Shown here: positions 25,290 to 35,989 of the stretch, piece by piece | Layout: the number at the start of each line of letters is the position of its first letter | Numbering within the stretch: the stretch's first letter is position 1 | DNA from: Trametes villosa | Taxonomy: Eukaryota > Basidiomycota > Agaricomycetes > Polyporales > Polyporaceae | Assembly (NCBI GenBank): GCA_002964805.2 | Contig: PUDQ02000003.1 | Coordinates: forward strand, 3,782,001-3,846,000 | Length of the DNA stretch: 64,000 nt | Direction of reading: 5' to 3' | Notes under the pieces: model-generated | Seen by the model: only the letters and a program-made list of their open reading frames with translations | Told to the model about the DNA's origin: nothing | The model's database searches: none | Program-made: the position numbers and the translations under genes

Positions 25290-26620
25290 CTACTCGCGGT
25301 TGCGGTTGTCCACGATGGGGGCGCCCACGAGCACCTTCAGCTTCTGCCTGCGGGATCCCTGGGCCTGCGGCTCGGTCGACGGGCCAGCCACAGGCTCCGC
25401 CTGGGGCGAGGGCGGGAGCGACGGGACATCCGGAGCATTTTGAGGCCGTCTCGTCAGGCTGCGCTTGATGGTGCGGGCGATGTCGCGCAGGCGCGACGAC
25501 TTCTGAGAGCTCGTCGAAACTTGGGACTGCAGGGAGCGCGAAGAATGGCTCCCCTGCGTATACATGACCCCGCCGGGCGAAGAGGGGTCGACGGGCGAGA
25601 GGTAGGGGCTCGCGTTAGAGGGGCTCGGAGGCTCGGAGAGCGGAAGCAGGTCGGTGGGGCTTTCCGGGTCGGAGTGGACGAAGTCCGGGATGGATCCCGA
25701 GTTGATCGAGGGGGGGTGTATCTCGACCGGGGCCGACTGTGCAGACGCCGACGTCTCAGACGACGAAGACTCGGACAACGACGCCCCGGATGACGACGCC
25801 TCGGACAGCGGCCGCGACGTGGAAGATGGTCCCGCCGTAGGGGACGAGGGTGCTTGCAAGGCAGGTGCGGCGGGGGATGGTTGAGGGACTGGAATCGGGG
25901 AACCCATATTCGCTACCAGTTGGCGTAGAGTGTCGTTGATGGCCGCAATGCCTCCGCCGAGCCCCTTGACGCTCTCATCGAGACCCTTGACGTCTCTCTT
26001 GAGACCCCTGGTGGCTTTCCGGACTCGCTTGACTTGGTCTTGGAGCTTGTCGACGTCGCTTCGAAGCCCCCCGACCTGGTCCTCCAGCTCTTTGAGCCTC
26101 TTATCAGACTCCGCCTTATCCTTTTCGTATTGCTCTGCATGGTCTTTCATCCCTTTTGCGTGCTTTTCCATCTCCTTTGCGTGCTCTTCCATCTGGTTCA
26201 TCCTGATCATGAGGGGCGCGAGGATGTTGTTATCGCCCGTCACGGCCGCGTGCACGCGCTCTACAAAGTTCGAATCGACGCTAACGGGGGATTGGGACCT
26301 GCGACTATAACCCGAGGGAGGCGTGATGCGCGGAGGCGTGATGCGCAGGCCGTGCGGCTGGTTGGATGAAGCAACGCTAACGCTGTCGGAGGCTGATAGT
26401 GGGCGTCAGCAAGCAACACAGGGATATGGTCTTTCACAAACGTACCCGCATCGTCCATATCGAGAATTTTGTTTCGAAGGGGGCGCTGGAAGGCTAGCTG
26501 GACGTGGATCGAGTGTGTGGGGGTGGAGAACGAGAGCGAGGGGAGAGTGCGCAGGATTATATGGGGCGCGTTGGGGTCTGGCTTATCGATGGGCTCGGAG
26601 TCTGTAGGGACAGGTGCCAT
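25290..26620 (-). CDS. coiled-coil, Pro/Ser-rich protein, paralogue 1
   Basis: Unknown function. Exon 1 (26620-26446) encodes a 58-residue conserved N-terminus beginning MAPVPTDSEPIDKPD and containing LRTLPSLSFSTPTHSI. Exon 2 (26260-25290) encodes a coiled coil of about 90 residues rich in Glu/Lys (MIRMNQMEEHAKEMEKHAK, then DKLQDQVKRV), a Ser/Pro-rich low-complexity region and a basic patch RLRDIARTIKRSLTRRP followed by EPVAGPSTE. About 381 residues. The 185-base intron is unusually long here and may hide a small exon; its donor is conserved in position and phase with the paralogue at 32.6-34.1 kb. No membrane segment or signal peptide. The coiled coil suggests oligomerisation. Confidence 0.62.
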
Positions 26621-27060
26621 GGCGGGCGAACAAAAAACGAGCTGTCAAGACAAAACGGGGAGGGGAGAATGACTCGCAGCGAGAAGCAACCAGCACGAGG
26701 AGGGGGCGAGGATGAGCGACACGACTAGACTGAGCGATCAGCACTGCCAGGCGTCAGTTGCGCGATATTTGGTTCGCACACTAGCGGAGTTGTCGGCACG
26801 GCACCGGGCGTTCCGTTGTCCTTGGCACGAGATATCCTTCCCCTTTCAGAGAGACAGGACCGGGCGGAGTTGGAGGTGTACAGCTGCAGCACAGGCTGCG
26901 GACGGCGAAAACAATCGAGAGGTCGAAGAACTCGAGGAAGACAGCAACGGACGAGCACGCGGCGCGACGCAGGTTATTGTTTGGTCCTGTTGTCTAACAC
27001 CCTTGACGCCCGCACTTCCTTCTCACGTCGCGCCCGGCCACCACAGGTCGCGACAGCCCA
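26482..27060. repeat. duplicated exon 1 plus promoter block, copy 1
   Basis: Matches about 33990-34540 in the same orientation. By eye roughly nine in ten bases agree through exon 1 and about 280 bases upstream; the more distant part carries small indels. It includes the promoter of coiled-coil gene 1 and extends toward the HMG-box gene. Confidence 0.8.
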
Positions 27061-27426
27061 CGTCGTATACATCCACCATGTTGATTCTCCTGTATATCGC
27101 CGGCAATCTTGTTGTCTAGGCGAAACCCAACTGAGGGGTGCGTCGGGGCCCTTCTGCCTGCAGCGGACAATATTCACCATTCCTTCGCGTGGGCCTCAAG
27201 GTTGCGCAACACCCAATCCGTCCACAGTTGATCGCATCGACCATCCTCGCCCGCCGCCCCGCGTTCAAGCCGCTTTGACCCCCTGCCACTGGGTCCCGCG
27301 TTGATGCTTGAGGCCCAAGCACCCACAGTCCGAGGCCGCATATAAGAGGTGCAACGGACCACCTCATACGGCACCGGGTCATCTTCGCCTCACGCACCCC
27401 ATCTTCGTGACAGCAGCACCGCTAAA
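27061..27426 (+). promoter_or_regulatory. upstream region of the HMG-box gene
   Basis: Unique sequence between the duplicated block and the ATG of the HMG-box gene. No definite TATA element or other motif was assigned. Confidence 0.35.
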
Positions 27427-28474
27427 ATGGCTTCGCTGTGGGACCCGCTCGACGTCTACCTCGGAAAAACCGAGCACCACTACTACCCCGAACTCCGTAT
27501 CGACATCCCCAGGCCGCCGGACGCGTTCCTCATCTACCGCATGGACCACACCCGGGAGATGGTGTACGCGAACGAGAAGGCGGGCCGCCAGTCCGACGTG
27601 GCGCAGGAAGTCGCGGCACTGTGGGAGCAAGAGCCCGAGCATGTCAAGGCCGAGTACGAGGAGCTCGCGGAGCGCGTGAAGGCGCGTCACGAGGCGCTTC
27701 ACCCGCACCGTGAGGCCTCGTCGTCCTACGTTCGCTGGACAGACCACCCCGCGCTCAGCGCTATAGGCGGCCCTTCGGACCCGCCGTACTATCACCAGTA
27801 CGGACCCATGTCGCTCGAGGAATATGTGAGTCTCCCGGTTTCGAGCATCCGCATACTTTCTTGACCCGTGCCTCTTCGCACCGCCAGGCGGACAAGGTAG
27901 TGTGTCATTTAAGGATGGCGTGCCAGGCTGTCAATCAGTACAGTGAGGAGTATCGTCAGAAGCAGATGTATTACGACCACCGGGACGACCTGGAATGGGC
28001 GCCCTACGTCGACCGGTACACGTTGGAGGAAGTCCAGCTCGCCGAGGAGAAACACTTGATGTGGGCTCAGTATCTAGAGGACGTGAAGGAGAAATTCATA
28101 CTCCTCGTGAGCAACCTTTGCACCAGCTCTTCTGACATGGCCACTCACGCCTCTTGCCCATTTGCCCATAGAAACCCCTTCAATTCACCTATAGAGCAGC
28201 CCCTCCTGTGGACGCTGTGTCTTCTCCTGAGGCCGCCCAGCCGAGCCAAGGAGACGCGAGCGATCCTCTGCTCGACGTTGCCTCCGCTGATATCACGGCG
28301 GCGCAAGATGCCCCCACAGAGCTTTCCTCGCCTGCGCAGGCGGAGTGCCAATTGGACGACACCGGCGAGTCCGACAGTTCTTCCTTCGGGACGATTTCGC
28401 CGTCTACCTCCGACGAACAGGAGTACGCAGCTGATCCTCTGCCGTTCGCCAACATTCAGGACGCCCGCCGGTGA
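27427..28474 (+). CDS. HMG-box transcription factor
   Basis: Sequence-specific or architectural DNA-binding protein expected in the nucleus. Three exons in phase: 27427-27825, 27888-28106 and 28172-28474, 306 residues. The HMG box spans about residues 28-95: IPRPPDAFLIYRMD, then SDVAQEVAALWEQEPEHVKAE and YEELAERVKARHEALHP, with the usual RPPDAFLIYR opening and the conserved Trp. The middle part is Tyr/Glu-rich (YDHRDDLEWAPYVDRYTLEE) and the C-terminal tail is acidic and Ser-rich, like an activation region. The form of the box recalls fungal MATA-HMG proteins, but nothing nearby (no homeodomain or pheromone genes) points to a mating locus. Its upstream region touches the duplicated promoter block. 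Confidence 0.85.
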
Positions 28475-30469
28475 ACAGTGTCTTCCGTGAGTTCGGAGCA
28501 CAATAGCACGCGAATGTGCTGAGTCTCGGGCTCGTCGTCTCAGTAGTCCGCTCTTCTCCGCGTATCCCTATCCTCGTTCCGCCACCCGTTCCGCAACAAG
28601 TCCATTATAGTTTCCTATCTTTCAAAGCACCCAAGGCCAATGCCGCCGCATGTACCCTTATTTCCTCACTATATCGTACTCCCAATTTCTATGCACTTCA
28701 CCTTACACCGCGTTCCGGCACCGTTGCACGGTCAAGCACCTATCGCTGGCTGCTTCTCGCGCCGTCAGAGTGCCGGGCCACGGCTTCGGCGCGCGATCGG
28801 AGCGCGATCGGAGAAGAAGTTATTTACCGCGAACCCGCGAACCATCTCGTAGTGTGCGCTTCCAAAAGCCTCACTCTGGCGTTCGCGCTCGTAGGATAGA
28901 CCTTCACCGCCACAAGGCTGACATGGATCCCTGCCGCCGTGAACGTCAACAGACGTCAATATGGTGTCACTCCAATCGTGGCATCTGTTCTCCGCCGATC
29001 GAGTCCACCGGCCCCACTGCTTGAATCGTGTGTGCCCGATGCCGTGCAATACTAAGGACTGAGTGCTGAGTACTGAAGGCCCAGAAAGTTAGTCTCGAGG
29101 TGCGAGTACTTTGCGGCATACGTTACCATTGGTATGTTTGGAAGACCCTGCGGGCTGTCATTCTGCTGCCTAAGTTCCCCGAGCGTTTTGCAGGCCTCGG
29201 ACATGGCAAAGAAAGAGCGACAAGTGGCAGGCGGATGTGTGCGGACCCTCGTCAGAGTGACGGTACGGAGCAGTGAATTTCCGATCCCTCGATTCTCAAT
29301 GCGTCAAGTTCAACGCGATCTACGCGCCGCTTTTGCGATATACCGCCGCGTCAAGATGGACTCCAAGCGCAATATATTTCGGGGCAGTGTTTTGCCACCG
29401 CCGCGCTCTCGACCTAGTGAGGGGCCAATCGAGATGGTACCGGCGTATGCAAGATCGCCGTAGCGGCGGGCTGACCACTCGATCGGCGCACTCACTGTTC
29501 GGGTCCGCACGCCGACGACTCGGTTCCCGCCAAGATCCCACCAACATCGCTCCGCCGCCTCCCCGACCTCGCCGCGACAAGAGGCTGACCGTGTTCGACC
29601 CGCCAGCCGCTATCCATCCACCGAGCCAAACAAACCGCGCCGTTAAGAAAGCCGCACCTTCCCCCGACGCACCTCTCCCCACTTCCCCTCCCCCCGCACC
29701 GCCCAGAACTGTTACGGGCTTCGGCTCCCACCCAGGGTACTAAGCGGACTTGTACGGGTCGTACGGGGGTCGGCCACCAGTCCTAGTGTGGTCGGTCCTG
29801 TCGGCGACCCCCGTGCGCTTCGGCGCGCGGCGGGTCTTACCTTCGTCGGGCGCCCTGAGCAGCCTCACTGCCGCCTGGGGAGCTTCCCTAGGTCGGGGGT
29901 ATTCTCCAGGCCGTACGAGTGCCTGCGGGGGCCTCCATGTTACCGCCTCGGCGGCGACGTGGCAAGCGGTCTGAGATCGGGCGGTGCTCGCCTCCCTCCA
30001 GCTCTACCTCTCGTGAGTAGTCCTTTTCTACAGCACATCGGAGGTGCTAACGAACTCACCTGCAGATCTTCCCTCAAGCTCTTGTTTTGGTTGTGGACAT
30101 GGTACGCTTCTTTTGGTCGGCCGGCGAGAAGTCTACTTCGTCGTGATTACTTCGGCCGCATGCCTACCATCGTGGCATGTCGTGCCCTTTACTTACAACC
30201 TGCGACGTTAGCCTCGGGCCAACGGCGCGGGTTGTAAGCAATGGGCCATAGCATGCCCATGGTTGGCCGTCAGCTGGTCACGAAGTCGAGGCGTGTTTGA
30301 CCTAGTATTATATAGCGCCCAATGGATCATTCCAATGTAGAACCACTGGGGAACGATTGTGATTTCGCGCGTCGTCGCAAGGTATCGTATACCGAAATAT
30401 ACCCAGCTTGTTAGCACTATCGGTGAAGCAGGAGCAGGAGGAAGCGGAGGGATGGGTGTACCAATGCTA
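28475..30469. other. 2 kb without a supported gene
   Basis: Between the 3' end of the HMG-box gene and the 3' end of the F-box-like gene. Open frames on both strands are GC-driven and lack domains. One splice-donor-like CTTACC on the reverse strand near 29840 hints at a possible minus-strand exon, but no protein match is evident. Confidence 0.35.
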
Positions 30470-31784
30470 TCAGACGTATTCTTCGAGTCCCAAGAGGTCA
30501 TACCCGTAAGGGAGGCATCCAGCCACGGGCGGCGGCTTTATTTGCACATCGACCCGCACCCCAGCTGTGCGAAGGGGCTGCAGCGCCCTCACCATGTGCC
30601 CGGCAACTTCTTGTTCCGCTTTCGAAATCGTCGCCGAAGGTATGTGGTAGACAACCCGGACATCGGTGAGCGCGGGATACGTGCGGGGCAGCAGAGCGCG
30701 GGCGAGATCCGTGAGCACCTCAGAGCCGGCGGCGGCGAAGAAGCTATCGTCGATACGGCCGCCGATGGCAAGGCGGAGCTCTTGCAAGGTCGGCGCGAAT
30801 GCGGGTGGTGGACGGGAAGCGAACCGCGGGACCTGCGCGGCGAGACAGTCGCGGAGGTAGGCCGGGAAGACACTACGACTAGAGGTGACAAGGGACAGCT
30901 TGCGCAGCGCTTTGCACCGGTAGATAGCTGCATAGAATGCCTCGTCCTCTGCACGATTCAATCCTCATGAGCTCGCGCTTCATGCCATAACAGTGCAGAG
31001 AAATAGTCGCACCGTCAGGGAGCACAGGGTACCGGAGACAGACTCGCAGCTCGCGAAGGCTTTCGACCGAGTTTGCGATGACCGAGGCCCAACCGGGCAG
31101 TATATGCCACGGGGGAAACATGTAGCTGAAGGTTGAAAGAGAACTGGTAGACGAGGAGCGCGCAGCGTCTAGATCACCTAGCAGCGCGGTGCATATAGCC
31201 GCGGTCCCAGCGTCACGCACACCGTTTTCGATAGTATTGAAGCCGATCCGAAGCGTCTTCAGGGAGAGGACACTGCGGGTTGCCACAGCTGGCGGATGGG
31301 ACACTCGATTCCGGGGATCGACTGCCGGGGCCCTTTCGTCTGTGCGGTATGCTTTGCGTAGCCCATAGATGTGCAGCTCCTCCAAACCCGGAAGGGACAT
31401 GTAGAGGGAGCGGAACTTCGCAGTGCTGAGGATGTCGAACAATGATAATTCCAGAGTGCGGACGTTCCGGAGGTGGGCCAGTTTTAAGAGATCGGGAAAG
31501 AAGATCTGGAAATCGTCCCGGCCGCGGATATCCAGCGCGGTCGGCAGGTCTGCGAGGGGCGATCCCGGAAGGAAGGTCACCATGAACGCGCGTGCATCCG
31601 CGTTGTTGTTGACGCCCAGCCGCAGCGTGATGCTTCGAGATATGTGGTGGCGAGCCCGAGGCGACAGCGCGGAGGATGTGAGGAAACAGGCGACGAGTGA
31701 ACGCCAGTCCTGGGATAGGAGATCGACGATGGTGTCCAAGATTTCGCCCGGCATTGGGCGTTGAGCACCTCGGGATTGAGCCAT
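30470..31784 (-). CDS. F-box-like / LRR-type protein, apparent frameshift
   Basis: Likely member of the large Agaricomycete family of F-box-like proteins with degenerate leucine-rich repeats. From the ATG at 31784: MAQSRGAQRPMPGEILDTIV, DLLSQDWRSLVACFLTSS and SPRARHHISRSITLRLG, the usual N-terminal F-box-like pattern. Leu-rich segments follow, such as LAHLRNVRTLELSLFDI, LPGLEELHIYGL and SLKTLRIGFN. Near 30960 the frame is lost: the first frame runs to MKRELMRIES and the continuation (EDEAFYAAIYRCKALRKLSL) is in the next frame, to TGA at 30470. No canonical intron of credible length restores it, so there is a frameshift, a sequence error or a very odd intron. Substrate and function unknown. 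Confidence 0.6.
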
Positions 31785-32199
31785 GACTAGGTAGACTATC
31801 GTGAGTACAAGGCCACGGCACAGTAGGAGGGCGTGCTTACTTCGGTTCAGAGCCAGTGTCACCGGAGTATACGAGAGTGTCAACGTCGTGTTTGGGAGCA
31901 GTCGGCCATGAATATAATCATGGTGAGAAAGGAGTGCGCGTCGAGGCGGTGCACGCACCTTCCACGTAAAACTCAATCGCTTGTGCAGAGATTTTGCGCT
32001 TCCCACATCAGAGCAGACTGCACGCGCAACGCCCCGGTGTCGTACGGGTACCGAAAGCCGAGGAGGGGAGGCGTGTAGGTCCTCGGCCGCATACACGAGG
32101 TTCTGCATAAATATATCCATTGATATTATGCCGTAGTACTCAACATCAGCACCTAGACAGCATCTCCGCAAATTCTATCAGTGGTATACAAACAAGAAA
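31785..32199. other. upstream region of the F-box-like gene
   Basis: Probable promoter region of the minus-strand F-box-like gene. An open frame runs through it in the gene's own frame from further upstream, but the segment has no recognisable domain and the ATG at 31784 matches family starts. Confidence 0.35.
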
Positions 32200-32649
32200 C
32201 GAGCGTGAAGCGGACGACGGCGTCCACGGAAACGATAACGGAGCAGGGAGTGAGGCGGGGCAAGACGAGGTAGCGAGCACGGAAGGCGAAAGGACGGAGG
32301 GAGAGCATAGACGAGACACAGGTAGGAATGAGCGACAGCGAATCGAGATACAAACAGTAAAAGCACGGTGATTGCGGAGGGATATAACGAGAGAAGGAGT
32401 GGGTATGCTGCTCCGACGAGCGTGTATCGAGAGCGCGGATGAACACCTTGCAAGCGGGGACGGGGAACATGGAGGATCGCGGTATTGACGACGAAGAAGC
32501 TGAGGAGGCAATCAGTCGCGGGCTGAGGTCACTGCTCGCCGACTGCAGGTTTCGTGCCTCGACAAACAACGCAGCCGCGCACGGGGCGTGCTCGGGCACA
32601 CAACGCATGCCAAGACGCTCCGCTGCAGGCACAACCGTGACGACGGTGC
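32200..32649 (-). repeat. 3' flank of coiled-coil gene 2, diverged copy of 24.9-25.3 kb
   Basis: Shares ordered short matches with the downstream flank of paralogue 1, including the TRSSEQHTH-encoding stretch. It shows that the duplication once covered the whole gene. Confidence 0.5.
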
Positions 32650-34130
32650 TTACACGCGATCACGCTGGATGGGCTGGCCCAGCGCCTGGCGCTGTGCCTC
32701 GGCGGACGTCTGAGCAGCCGTCGCAGTCGACGGACCAGCCACGGGCCCCGCCGCCTGCTGGGACGCGTGAGGAAGGGGCGGGAGAGGGGGCACGGCCTCC
32801 GCCTCATCCCCCGACACGTCGCTCGCACTCGCACTCTGCTGCCTCTTCTTCTTCTTGCCCCCGGAGAGGAGGCCCTGGAGGGCCCCCTTGAGAGAGGACC
32901 GCGAGCTCTGGGATCGCAGAGGGGGGGACAGGGTCGACGGGCTGGGCGGCGAGAGCGCGTCCGCGGGTTCAACCGGAGAAGCGGCGGTCGACGAGCTCTG
33001 ACCGGGCCACCGGAATTTGGAACGTTTGCCCTTGGTATTCAGGGAGCCCTCCGAGGGCTGGGAGCGCAGGGAGGGCGACGTAGGCGACGCGGAGCTCACA
33101 GGAGAGGAGGGGCTGAGATTGGACGGGTTGGGGGGCTCGAGGGGAGCGCCTGTGCCCGGGTCGTCGAGGCTCGGCGTATCGATGCGCTGGACTGAGATTC
33201 GGGGAAGTCCGCTGGGCACCTGTTGCCTGGGGGGTGCCGGGACGGGTGCAGAGGGGAGTGCATGGGTGGGGAGTGAGAGGGACTTAGGGGGAGGGGTGGG
33301 GGTTTCAAAGCGAGGAGGTGGTGAATCGCCGGTACGAGGTGAGGCGAGGTATTGGAGAACGTTCGGAGAGGAAATCTGGGACGTTGCAGGAGCAGGAACC
33401 TCAAGCGTGAGAGGAAAGGGATCTTCGGGAATGGGAATGAGGGCGAAAGGGGCGGCTAGAATGGGGGCAGGGGCAGGGGCAGGGGCAGGGGGAGGGGCAA
33501 TGTCTTCCTCGGAGGGGGAAGGAGCCACGTCTTCGTCAGGCAGGTCTACGCCGGCTTTAGCAGCCATGAGTCTGAGCAGCTTCTGGATGTCCTTGACGCT
33601 GCTATTGAGACCCTTGAGTTCCTTCTCTACTTTGCCAAGCCTACCCTCCACTTTGTCGAGCCTGCCCTCCACTGCGCCAAGCCTGTTGTTCATGGCCCCC
33701 AAGTGGTGGCCTACGACTTTGAAGTTGCTGTTCGCGATCCGAAACCTGCTGACCATGAGCTCGTCCAACCTGTTCACGTGCTCCGTAATCTCCCCGGAGA
33801 TGGTGGAGTGCGAGGTCGAGAGCGTAGAAAGAGAATTGCGTTGCGTGGCGGGCAATTGGGCTTGGTGTGGGCCCATGGTGTGGGCGCTAGCAGTGTCGGT
33901 AGCCACTGGAGCGGGTGAGCGGCCAGCGCACAAGATGAGGGGACAGGAGCACACGTACCAGCCTGCATTGCGAAATGTTTGTCTTGTGAGGGGCGCTGGA
34001 AGGCGAGCTGGACGCGAATCGAGTGTGTTGGGGTAGAGAACGAGAGCGAGGGGAGAGTGCGCAGGATTATATGGGGCGCGTCGGGGTCTGGCTTATCGAT
34101 GGGCTCGGAGTCTGTAGGGACAGGTGCCAT
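32650..34130 (-). CDS. coiled-coil, Pro/Ser-rich protein, paralogue 2
   Basis: Paralogue of the gene at 25.3-26.6 kb. Exon 1 (34130-33959) shares 45 of the first 47 residues with it; exon 2 (33905-32650) follows a 53-base intron in the same phase. About 475 residues. After the conserved N-terminus comes a coiled coil with short repeated units (RLGAVEGRLDKVEGRLGKVE), then a Pro/Ala-rich region with a PAPAPAP run, a Ser/Pro-rich stretch, a basic patch GGKKKKRQQ and a final AAGPVAGPSTA block matching the tail of paralogue 1. The second exons have diverged strongly while exon 1 has not. No known domain. The start is head to head with SPP2, 443 bases away. Confidence 0.65.
33465..33495 (+). repeat. 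(AGGGGC)n hexamer microsatellite
   Basis: About four to five tandem AGGGGC units, inside exon 2 of paralogue 2, where on the coding strand they encode the Pro-Ala run. Confidence 0.7.
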
Positions 34131-34540
34131 GGCGGGCGAACAAAAGACGGACTGTCAAGACAAAACGGGGAGGGGAGGATGACTCGCAGCGAGAAGCAGC
34201 CAGCACGAGGCGGGGGCGAGGATGAGCAGCACGACCAGACTGAGCGATCAGCACCGCCAGGCGTCAGTCGCGCGGTATTTGGTTCGCACACTAGAGGAAC
34301 GGTCGGCACGGCACCGGGCGTTCCGTTGTCCTGGGCACAAGATATCCTTCCACTTTCAGAGGGGTAGGACCAGGCGGAGTTGAGAGTGCACAGGCTGCAG
34401 TCGGCGGATACAATTCCGAACTCGAAGAAGACAGCAACGGATGAGCAGGCTATTGTTTGGGCTTGTTGTCCAGCGGCCTTGACGCCCACATATTCTTCCC
34501 ACGCCGCGCCACGAGCGCCAACGGCCGCTTGCTCATTCGC
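33990..34540. repeat. duplicated exon 1 plus promoter block, copy 2
   Basis: Counterpart of 26482-27060. It covers exon 1 of paralogue 2 and nearly all of the intergenic region up to SPP2, so the block includes the shared bidirectional promoter of paralogue 2 and SPP2. Confidence 0.8.
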
Positions 34541-34573
34541 TCAGCGCGAGGGACCTTGTCCCGCACCCCCACC
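34131..34573. promoter_or_regulatory. bidirectional promoter, coiled-coil gene 2 / SPP2
   Basis: 443 bases between two diverging start codons. Its near-duplicate sits upstream of paralogue 1 on the side facing the HMG-box gene. Confidence 0.55.
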
Positions 34574-35989
34574 ATGTCCTCCTCCGCTGCCCCGCCGGCA
34601 AAGGTCTCGTTCACCATCCGCAGACCCACCCCAGCGTCCCGGGCAGAGTCCGACTCCGACTCGTCCTTCAAAGTCCCCACCCTCCCCCGCCACCTTTCCG
34701 GCACTAGCACGCCCAACAGCCCGCTCGCCCGTGGCAGCTCCCCGCCCTCGCCCAAGGCGACCACGCGCACCTACACCGAGCGCGACAGCTCCGACGAGGA
34801 CTCCGGGCCCGAAGATGAGCTCGTGACCGGGTTCGACCAGTTCGGCGTCCAGCGGTGTGTCTCGTCCTCGCCCTCCTTTTGTGCGGGTCCTCAACTCACA
34901 GCAGCGCGCCTCGATGACAGGGTACGCGAAAAGCCGAAGCCGGAGGGCCCTCTGGTCATTCCTGCCCTCAAGAACAAGGACTGGCGCGAGCTCGCGCGCA
35001 AACGCAAGCAGCTGTATGTGCCGCCTAGCGCTGCAGCAGCAACTGGCGCAGATGGCTCCGTCGGGGGCCTCGGGACGCGCGACACCATCAACTCCGGCCC
35101 CGTGCTGACCGGGCTACAAGTCAAGAAGCGAGCCAAAGTCGAGGACACCGAAGGGGACGAGCCCATGCTCGCCGCCGACGCCCCCTCCCCACCGCAAAAC
35201 GAAGCTGTGAAGAAGGAAGAGGAGACAGACGACCAGCGCGCCCTACGCGCGATCCTCGCCTCCGCAGCCTCGGGCGGTGACTCTGGTCTCGACGGCCCGC
35301 AGATCGACATGATCCCCGCGCCGAGCGAGGACGACGCGTACAAGCAGGACGTCGAGGAGCTGCCCGAGTCCGCGACGCTCGACGACTATGCGCGCGTGCC
35401 CGTCGCGCAGTTCGGGGCCGCGCTGCTCCGCGGGATGGGCTGGAAGGAGGGCCAGGCGGCGAGCAAGCGCGGGAAGGGCCTCGTCGAGCCGTGGCTCCCG
35501 CAGTCGCGCCCCGCGCTGCTCGGCATCTGCGCGAAGGAGAAGGAGGTGTTTGATGATGGGAGCAAGAAGAAGGGCTGGAAGGCGCGTCCGGAGAGGCGGT
35601 ATGTGCCTGTTATCAAGAAGGAGCGTGGGGAGGGCGAGGGCGGGAGCGGAAGGGAGAGCTCGTCAAGGCCGCGTTCGCCTGTGTCGTCTTCGCGGAACGG
35701 CTCCCGGAAGCCTTCGAGGTCACCTTCCCCGGAGAGAAGGAGGGACAGGGACGGCAGACGCGACGACAGAGATAGGGACCGGGACCGGTACAGGGAGAGC
35801 GGCCGTGACCGCGACCGGGAGAAGGACAGGGATCGCCACCGTGACCGTGACCGCGAGTACGAGTCTTCGCGTAGAGACCGCGACAGGGACTACGACTCCT
35901 CGCGCAAGGACCGTGACCGCGAGCGGGACAGGCGGAGAGACCGTTCCGCGGACAAGTACGACTCGTCCAGGAGGAGGGATAGATACTGA
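34574..35989 (+). CDS. SPP2: Pre-mRNA splicing factor Spp2 (G-patch, GPKOW family)
   Basis: Spliceosome protein that activates the helicase Prp2 through its G-patch. Two exons, 34574-34854 and 34921-35989; the 66-base intron is in frame and stop-free, and its removal restores FDQFGVQRVREKPKPEGPL, then VIPALKNKDWRELARKRKQ, a conserved Spp2 block. 449 residues. The G-patch-like core VPVAQFGAALLRGMGWKEG lies near residues 253-275, followed by PALLGICAKEK and ERRYVPVIKKE. The C-terminus is a long Arg/Asp/Ser repeat (RDRDRDR-type), common in splicing factors. The ATG at 34574 begins MSSSAAPPAKVSFTIRRP, matching the family start. Confidence 0.92.
   Translation: MSSSAAPPAKVSFTIRRPTPASRAESDSDSSFKVPTLPRHLSGTSTPNSPLARGSSPPSPKATTRTYTERDSSDEDSGPEDELVTGFDQFGVQRCVSSSPSFCAGPQLTAARLDDRVREKPKPEGPLVIPALKNKDWRELARKRKQLYVPPSAAAATGADGSVGGLGTRDTINSGPVLTGLQVKKRAKVEDTEGDEPMLAADAPSPPQNEAVKKEEETDDQRALRAILASAASGGDSGLDGPQIDMIPAPSEDDAYKQDVEELPESATLDDYARVPVAQFGAALLRGMGWKEGQAASKRGKGLVEPWLPQSRPALLGICAKEKEVFDDGSKKKGWKARPERRYVPVIKKERGEGEGGSGRESSSRPRSPVSSSRNGSRKPSRSPSPERRRDRDGRRDDRDRDRDRYRESGRDRDREKDRDRHRDRDREYESSRRDRDRDYDSSRKDRDRERDRRRDRSADKYDSSRRRDRY

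Noticed and set aside
27427..28474. mating-type locus based on the HMG box
   Set aside because: No homeodomain pair, pheromone precursor or receptor gene nearby; Agaricomycete mating loci are usually of those types.
32146..32640. Ser/Cys/Leu-rich minus-strand open frames below coiled-coil gene 2
   Set aside because: They fall in the 3' flank shared with paralogue 1 and differ by frame shifts between the two copies, so they are not conserved as protein.
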